DNA from: Streptomyces sp. Je 1-369
GTDB taxonomy: Bacteria > Actinomycetota > Actinomycetes > Streptomycetales > Streptomycetaceae
Length of the DNA stretch: 64,000 bases
Direction of reading: 5' to 3'
NCBI RefSeq assembly: GCF_026810505.1
Contig: NZ_CP101750.1
Coordinates: 6,994,515-7,058,514 of the forward strand
Below are positions 59,027-64,000 of the stretch, piece after piece; within the stretch, counting starts at the first letter, position 1; each line of letters opens with the position of its first letter. The position numbers and the translations under genes were made by a program. The notes beneath the pieces are model-generated. The model was given only the letters and a program-made list of their open reading frames with translations. It was not told where the DNA came from and searched no databases.

Positions 59027-61009
59027 ATGCTCCCCGGCACACGCGCACATGTCCCGCACAGAATCGTGGTGGTGGGCGCCGGAGCCGCCGGAACCACGGT
59101 CGTCATCCACGTCGCCGACGAGGCGGTCCGGCGCCGCACACCCGTGGAGATCACGCTGGTCGACCCGAGCCCGCGGACCGGCGCGGGCGTCGCCTTCGCC
59201 ACGGACGACCCACGGCACCTCCTCAACGTCCCCGCCGGGGGCATGAGTTGCCTCCCGGACCGGCCCGGCCACTTCGTCGACTGGCTCGTGCGGCACCGCG
59301 AACCCGCCGCGACCGCCCGCTCCTTCGTCTCCCGGCGCCACTACGGCGACTACCTCGCCGCCACCTCGGCGGCCTCCGTCGAACGGGCGGGCGGCCTGGT
59401 CACCTACCGGCGCCTGCACACCCGCGCGACGGCCTGCGCCTGGCGCGGCGACCGCGCCCGGGTGACCCTCGCCGACGGCACCCGCGTCACCGCCGACAGC
59501 GTGGTGCTCGCGACCGGCCCGCTGGCAGGCCGCTCCCCGTGGGCGTCACCCGAACTCCGCGCGTCCAAGCGGTTCGTGGCCGACCCCTGGGCCCCCGACG
59601 CGCTCGCGGGACCGCTCGCCGACGACGCGGACGTACTCCTCGTCGGCAGCGGACTCACCGCCGTGGACGTCGCTCTGACACTCGCCCGCCCCGGCCGCAC
59701 CGTTCACGTCCTGTCCCGCCACGGCCTGCTGCCCGAGGCCCACGCCGTCGCGCCGCTGCCGCCCGTGGCACCGGCAGAACCCCTGGAGGGCCTGCCGCTG
59801 CGCCCGCTGCGTGCCGCGGTCCTGCGGCACGTCCGGCAGGTGACGCGCGCACACGGCGACTGGCGTCCGGCCGTCGACGGCCTGCGGCCGCTGACCGCCG
59901 GCCTGTGGAGCGCCCTGGACGACGAGCAGCGAGCGGAGTTCCTGCGCACCGACCGGCCCCGCTGGAACGTGCTCCGGCACCGGATGGCCCCGGAGACGGC
60001 GGAGGCGGTCACCCGGCTCAGGACCGCCCGGCGGCTGCGCCTGCACGTGGGAGAGGCCGCCGGGACCCGGATGGACCCGGACGCGCTGACCGTCACACCG
60101 ACGGGCTCGGCGCCCGTGCGGGTCGGCTGGGTGGTGGACTGTTCCGGGCCGGGCCTCCGCCCGGCCGAATCCGCCGACCCCCTGCTGTCGTGCCTGCTGT
60201 CGTCCGGGCTCGCCGAGCCCGGGCCGCTGGGCATCGGACTCGCGGGCACCCCCGTGGGACAGCTGCGGTCCCGCGACGGATACCGCTCGCTGTGGACGCT
60301 CGGCGCGCACCGGCGCGGCGAACTGTGGGAGACCACCGCGGTCCCGGAGATCCGGCAGCAGGCCGCGCGTCTCGCACGGTCGATCCTCGGCGCCGTACGG
60401 ACCGGCGGCGACCCGCGGGTGGCGGAGGAGACGCCGGTCGTCGTGGCCTCCCCTCCGTCGTCCCGGGTCCGCCACCGCACCGGCTGCACGGTCTGGCTCA
60501 CCGGCCTGCCCAGCGCCGGAAAGAGCAGCGTCGCCCAGGAACTGGCCACCCGGCTGCGCGCGGAGGGACACCGGGTGGAGGTCCTCGACGGGGACGAGAT
60601 CCGCGGGAACCTCTCGGCGGGACTCGGCTTCTCCCGCGAGGACCGCGACACCCACGTACGGCGGATCGGCATGGTCGCCGAGGTGCTCGCCCGCAACGGC
60701 GTCATCGTCCTGGTCCCGGTCATCGCGCCCTACCGCGCCAACCGCGAGAGCGTCCGGCTCCGCCACGACCTCGCGCGCATCCCGTATCTGGAGATCCATG
60801 TCGCGGCGCCCGTGGAGGTGTGCTCGGTGCGGGACGTCAAGGGCCTGTACGCGAAGCAGGCCGCCGGCGCGATCCAGGGCGTGACCGGGGTGGACGACCC
60901 GTACGAGGCGCCCGAGCGCCCGGACCTGCGCCTGCACACGCACCGCGAGCCGGTCTCGGTCTCGGCGGACGGCGTCCACCTCATGCTCACCGAACGGGGA
61001 CTGATATGA
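59027..61009 (+). CDS. FAD/NAD(P)-binding module fused to APS kinase
   Basis: 660 residues. About 1-475 is an FAD/NAD(P)-binding protein of the NAD_binding_9/HpnW-like kind: RIVVVGAGAAGTTVVIHVAD (dinucleotide motif), GAGVAFATDDPRHLLNVP and a second Rossmann DVLLVGSGLTAVDVALTLA. About 484-660 is a complete APS kinase (CysC): WLTGLPSAGKSSVAQEL (Walker A), LDGDEIRGNLSAGLGFSREDR, and VKGLYAKQAAGAIQGVTGVDDPYE. ATG 59027 follows GCGGAGGTGCAG. It heads the cys operon and overlaps cysD by ATGA. The fusion makes phosphorylation of APS and some flavin chemistry part of one polypeptide; the N-terminal reaction is unknown. Confidence 0.88.
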   Translation: MLPGTRAHVPHRIVVVGAGAAGTTVVIHVADEAVRRRTPVEITLVDPSPRTGAGVAFATDDPRHLLNVPAGGMSCLPDRPGHFVDWLVRHREPAATARSFVSRRHYGDYLAATSAASVERAGGLVTYRRLHTRATACAWRGDRARVTLADGTRVTADSVVLATGPLAGRSPWASPELRASKRFVADPWAPDALAGPLADDADVLLVGSGLTAVDVALTLARPGRTVHVLSRHGLLPEAHAVAPLPPVAPAEPLEGLPLRPLRAAVLRHVRQVTRAHGDWRPAVDGLRPLTAGLWSALDDEQRAEFLRTDRPRWNVLRHRMAPETAEAVTRLRTARRLRLHVGEAAGTRMDPDALTVTPTGSAPVRVGWVVDCSGPGLRPAESADPLLSCLLSSGLAEPGPLGIGLAGTPVGQLRSRDGYRSLWTLGAHRRGELWETTAVPEIRQQAARLARSILGAVRTGGDPRVAEETPVVVASPPSSRVRHRTGCTVWLTGLPSAGKSSVAQELATRLRAEGHRVEVLDGDEIRGNLSAGLGFSREDRDTHVRRIGMVAEVLARNGVIVLVPVIAPYRANRESVRLRHDLARIPYLEIHVAAPVEVCSVRDVKGLYAKQAAGAIQGVTGVDDPYEAPERPDLRLHTHREPVSVSADGVHLMLTERGLI

Positions 61010-61947
61010 CCACGGTCGCGTCATCCGCCGCGGGGCTGCCGACCGGCGGCGCACCCCACCTCTCGCACCTGGACGTGCTGGAGTCGGAGGCGGTGCACAT
61101 CCTGCGCGAGGTGGCGGGCGAGTTCGAGAACCCGGTGGTGCTTTTCTCCGGTGGCAAGGACTCCATCGTCATGCTGCACCTGGCGCTGAAGGCGTTCACC
61201 CCGGCGCCGGTGCCCTTCGCGCTGCTGCACGTGGACACCGGCCACAACTTCCCCGAGGTGCTTGCCTTCCGCGACCGTGTCGTGGCGGAGCACGGCCTGC
61301 GCCTGCACGTCGCCTCGGTGCAGGACTACATCGACCGCGGTGTGCTGAAGGAGCGTCCTGACGGCACCCGCAACCCGCTCCAGACGGTGCCGCTGACGGA
61401 GAAGATCGCTCAGGAACGGTTCGACGCGGTCTTCGGCGGCGGGCGCCGCGACGAGGAGAAGGCGCGGGCGAAGGAGCGCGTGTTCTCCCTGCGGGACGAG
61501 TTCTCGCAGTGGGATCCGCGCCGCCAGCGCCCCGAGCTGTGGAACCTGTACAACGGCCGCCACGCGCCGGGCGAGCACGTCCGGGTGTTCCCGCTGTCCA
61601 ACTGGACCGAGCTGGACGTGTGGCAGTACATCGCCCGCGAGGACATCGAACTGCCCGGGATCTACTTCGCGCACGAGCGTGAGGTGTTCCAGCGGGCGGG
61701 GATGTGGCTGACCGCGGGCGAGTGGGGCGGTCCGAAGGAGGGCGAGACGGTCGAGAAGCGGCTCGTGCGGTACCGCACGGTCGGCGACATGTCCTGCACC
61801 GGCGCCGTCGACTCCGACGCGACCACGCTGGACGCCGTCATCACCGAGATCGCCGGGTCCCGCCTCACCGAGCGCGGCGCGACCCGCGCCGACGACAAGA
61901 TGTCCGAGGCCGCGATGGAAGACCGCAAGCGCGAGGGGTACTTCTGA
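61006..61947 (+). CDS. cysD: Sulfate adenylyltransferase small subunit CysD
   Basis: 313 residues; with CysN forms ATP sulfurylase, making adenosine phosphosulfate from sulfate and ATP. The PP-loop motif VVLFSGGKDSIVMLHLAL is at about residues 44-61, LLHVDTGHNFPEV follows, and the C-terminal family block includes WTELDVWQYI, RYRTVGDMSCTGAV and the end MEDRKREGYF. Starts inside the fusion gene's stop and ends overlapping cysN by one base (TGATG), giving strict coupling. Confidence 0.96.
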   Translation: MTTVASSAAGLPTGGAPHLSHLDVLESEAVHILREVAGEFENPVVLFSGGKDSIVMLHLALKAFTPAPVPFALLHVDTGHNFPEVLAFRDRVVAEHGLRLHVASVQDYIDRGVLKERPDGTRNPLQTVPLTEKIAQERFDAVFGGGRRDEEKARAKERVFSLRDEFSQWDPRRQRPELWNLYNGRHAPGEHVRVFPLSNWTELDVWQYIAREDIELPGIYFAHEREVFQRAGMWLTAGEWGGPKEGETVEKRLVRYRTVGDMSCTGAVDSDATTLDAVITEIAGSRLTERGATRADDKMSEAAMEDRKREGYF

Positions 61948-63245
61948 TGGGTGTTCTGGCCGGTACGACCGTCGACACGCTGAACTTCGCCACCGCGGGC
62001 TCCGTCGACGACGGCAAGTCCACGCTCGTGGGACGGCTGTTGCACGACTCCAAGTCGGTCCTCACCGACCAGCTGGAGGCCGTCGAGCGCGCCTCGGCCA
62101 GCCGCGGCGCCGACGCCCCCGACCTGGCGCTGCTCACCGACGGCCTGCGCGCCGAACGCGAGCAGGGCATCACCATCGACGTCGCCTACCGCTACTTCGC
62201 GACGGCCCGGCGCCGGTTCATCCTCGCCGACACCCCCGGCCACGTGCAGTACACCCGCAACATGGTCACCGGCGCCTCCACGGCGGAGCTGACGATCATC
62301 CTGGTCGACGCCCGCAACGGCGTCGTCGAGCAGACCCGCCGCCACACCGCCATCGCGGCCCTGTTGCGCGTCCCGCACGTCGTCCTCGCGGTCAACAAGA
62401 TGGACCTCGTCGGGTACGAGGAGTCCGTGTTCGCCGCGATCGCCGAGGAGTTCACGGCGTACGCGACCGGGCTCGGCGTCCCCGAGGTCACCGCCGTCCC
62501 GATCTCGGCGCTCGCCGGGGACAACGTGGTGGAGCCGTCCGCGCACATGGACTGGTACGGCGGCCCGACCGTCCTGGAACACCTGGAGACCGTGCCCGTC
62601 GGCCACGACCCGGAGCCCTGCGCCGCCCGGCTGCCCGTGCAGTACGTGATCCGCCCGCGGACCGCCGAACACCCCGACTACCGCGGCTACGCGGGCAGGA
62701 TCGTCGCCGGTACGTTCCGCGTCGGCGAGCAGGTCACCGTCCTGCCGTCCGGCCGGACCACGAAGATCTCCGGCATCGACGTGCTGGGCGAACCGGTCGG
62801 CACGGCATGGACGACGCAGTCGGTGACGGTCCTGCTCCAGGACGACGTCGACGTCTCGCGCGGCGACCTGATCGTGCCGAGCGCGGCCGCGCCGACCCTC
62901 ACGCAGGACGTGACGGCGACCGTCTGCCACGTGGCCGACACGCCGCTGACCGTCGGGCACCGGGTACTGCTCAAACACGGCACCCGCACGGTCAAGGCGA
63001 TCGTCAAGGACATCCCGTCCCGGCTCACCCTCGACGACCTCTCCCAGCACCCGCACCCCGGCCGACTCGCCGCCAACGACATCGGCCGGGTGCGACTGCG
63101 TACCGCCGAGCCGCTGCCCCTCGACGCCTACGCCGACTCGCGCCGCACCGGTTCGTTCATCCTCATCGACCCGCGCGACGGCACCACGCTGACCGCGGGC
63201 ATGGTGGACGGCTCCGAGCCCGCGGCTACCGCTTGTGCCCGATGA
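61947..63245 (+). CDS. cysN: Sulfate adenylyltransferase large (GTPase) subunit CysN
   Basis: 432 residues, EF-Tu-like GTPase that drives sulfate adenylation by CysD. G motifs: GSVDDGKSTLVGRLLHDSKS (P-loop), EREQGITIDVAYRYF, DTPGHVQYTRNM and VNKMDLVGYEES. It has GTPase plus two beta-barrel domains and no fused APS kinase, consistent with that activity being on the upstream fusion gene. Its 3' end overlaps the converging methyltransferase by 20 bases. CysH, sulfite reductase and sulfate transporter are not in the window. Confidence 0.95.
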   Translation: MGVLAGTTVDTLNFATAGSVDDGKSTLVGRLLHDSKSVLTDQLEAVERASASRGADAPDLALLTDGLRAEREQGITIDVAYRYFATARRRFILADTPGHVQYTRNMVTGASTAELTIILVDARNGVVEQTRRHTAIAALLRVPHVVLAVNKMDLVGYEESVFAAIAEEFTAYATGLGVPEVTAVPISALAGDNVVEPSAHMDWYGGPTVLEHLETVPVGHDPEPCAARLPVQYVIRPRTAEHPDYRGYAGRIVAGTFRVGEQVTVLPSGRTTKISGIDVLGEPVGTAWTTQSVTVLLQDDVDVSRGDLIVPSAAAPTLTQDVTATVCHVADTPLTVGHRVLLKHGTRTVKAIVKDIPSRLTLDDLSQHPHPGRLAANDIGRVRLRTAEPLPLDAYADSRRTGSFILIDPRDGTTLTAGMVDGSEPAATACAR

Positions 63246-64000
63246 CCACGTGCTTCTCGCCGCCGGACCGCCGCACCTCGCAGTCCTCGAACCCGGCCCG
63301 CTCCAGCAGGGCGATGAACTCGGCAGCCGTGCGGTGCCTTCCGGCCATCTCGATGTGCATCACGAGGTTCATCGCGGCGGTGGCCAGCGGGCCGGTGCGG
63401 TCGTCCTCGAAGAGGCGGTCCATGATGAGGACCCGGCCGGGTGCCTGGCACGCCCGGTAGGCCTTCTCCAGGAGCTTGACGCTGGTGTGGTCGTCCCAGT
63501 CGGAGAGGATGTAGCCGAAGGCGAGGCAGTCGCCCTGCGGGAGTTCGTCCGCGAAGAAGTCACCGCCGATGAAGTCCAGACGGTCGGCGACCGGCCGTGC
63601 CTCGGCGTCCTCGCCGACCAGCGGGCCGACCGCGGGCATGTCGAAGACGGTGGCGCGCAGCGCGGGGTCGGTGAGCAGCGCCGCCACGGCGAACGGTCCG
63701 GTGGCCCCGCCGACGTCCACGAGGTGCTTCGTCCCCGCCATCCCGGCGAGGGGCGCCAGCTCACGCGAGACGCCGAAGCTCAGGTCCCACATGGCGCGCA
63801 TGAACGCCCGCAGCGACTCGGCGTCCCGGTACACGTCGTCGAACGGTGACGCCTCCGTGGTCGGCTTCCCCTCGGCGAGGTAGGTGTCGAGGCGGCCGAG
63901 GCGGCCCTGGGTCTCCTCCGTGAGGTGCTTGATGAAGCCGCCCAGGTAGCGGCTGTTGCCCGGGTCGAGGAACGGCTCGGCGTCGGCGGCCAGCGCGTAC
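63226..64000 (-). CDS. SAM-dependent O-methyltransferase (N-terminus outside window)
   Basis: C-terminal about 258 residues of an acetylserotonin/hydroxyindole O-methyltransferase-like enzyme. The SAM motif is HLVDVGGATGPFAVAALL, then ATVFDMPAVG, DRLDFIGGDFFADELP and the catalytic region CLAFGYILSDWDDHTSVKLLEKA, whose His-Asp positions are conserved. Before it come helix-rich dimer and substrate residues (FLDPGNSRYLGGFIKHL). Such enzymes methylate phenolic or small aromatic metabolites, often in secondary metabolism. Convergent with cysN; the remaining N-terminal dimerisation domain lies to the right. Confidence 0.88.
   Translation of the reverse strand, partial: YALAADAEPFLDPGNSRYLGGFIKHLTEETQGRLGRLDTYLAEGKPTTEASPFDDVYRDAESLRAFMRAMWDLSFGVSRELAPLAGMAGTKHLVDVGGATGPFAVAALLTDPALRATVFDMPAVGPLVGEDAEARPVADRLDFIGGDFFADELPQGDCLAFGYILSDWDDHTSVKLLEKAYRACQAPGRVLIMDRLFEDDRTGPLATAAMNLVMHIEMAGRHRTAAEFIALLERAGFEDCEVRRSGGEKHVVIGHKR

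Overview
This window is high-GC actinobacterial DNA and almost certainly from a Streptomyces chromosome. The evidence is very GC-rich third codon positions, frequent GTG/TTG starts with GGAGG-type ribosome binding sites, at least two genes carrying the rare TTA (bldA) codon, DmdR/IdeR-type iron boxes, SpdB-like, PucR and MEDS/anti-sigma families, and an LL-DAP-actinomycete style gene set. I see no phage, IS element, CRISPR array, integrase or replication origin. No external searches were run; calls rest on motif and family recognition.

Layout. 1-5.8 kb: 5' part of a GH38 alpha-mannosidase, an anti-sigma-type ATPase, a SpdB/DUF2637 membrane protein, a FhuF-like ferric reductase under an iron box, a GntR regulator and a TPR-like protein. 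5.9-14.8 kb: a purine catabolism block, with PucR divergent from the three xanthine dehydrogenase subunits, an NCS2 permease and XdhC. 14.8-16.1 kb: SRPBCC protein and lipoprotein polysaccharide deacetylase. 16.1-21.7 kb: an unusual six-gene operon encoding a PLP decarboxylase, a PaaK-like adenylating ligase and four divergent AidA/PixA-family proteins. It has a TTA codon at its 5' end and a 0.7-kb leader. This is the best candidate for an undescribed system. 22.4-28.8 kb: a GT39 membrane glycosyltransferase, a 14-bp tandem repeat array and a giant HTH-STAND NTPase with 14 WD40 repeats. 28.8-33 kb: a decayed galactan-utilisation locus (chimeric GH35/ricin/GH30 remnant and a broken LacI) next to an intact 2-hydroxyacid dehydrogenase and a DUF2264 protein.

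33-38.5 kb: an iron-box-controlled siderophore ABC transporter, then a SulP transporter. 38.5-43.2 kb: agmatine-deiminase-like enzyme, STAS protein near a DasR-like site, VanZ, DUF2267 and YihY proteins, an aberrant tRNA-Gly(UCC)-like gene and a DUF72 protein. 43.4-47.5 kb: a translationally coupled glycosyltransferase operon containing a small ORF. 47.5-49.3 kb: a LigD-type split repair pair (ligase and 3'-phosphoesterase). 49.5-52.4 kb: a MEDS/anti-sigma sensor with a 3' frameshift and a KimA-like APC permease. 52.5-57.5 kb: a MatB-like surface glycan synthase operon (small membrane protein, NodB-GT2 fusion, LCP protein) facing a PAP2 enzyme. 57.5-64 kb: PRC-barrel protein, TTA-containing small membrane protein, Rrf2 regulator divergent from a sulfate-activation operon whose first gene fuses an FAD/NAD(P)-binding module to APS kinase, then CysD and CysN, and a partial O-methyltransferase.

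Working together: the xdh/NCS2/XdhC/PucR block is a self-contained purine oxidation unit. The iron boxes at 4.15 and 32.98 kb tie the ferric reductase to the siderophore importer. The cys operon makes ATP sulfurylase and APS kinase under a likely Rrf2 switch. The 16-22 kb operon pairs two small-molecule enzymes with four inclusion-body-type proteins, and its function is open.
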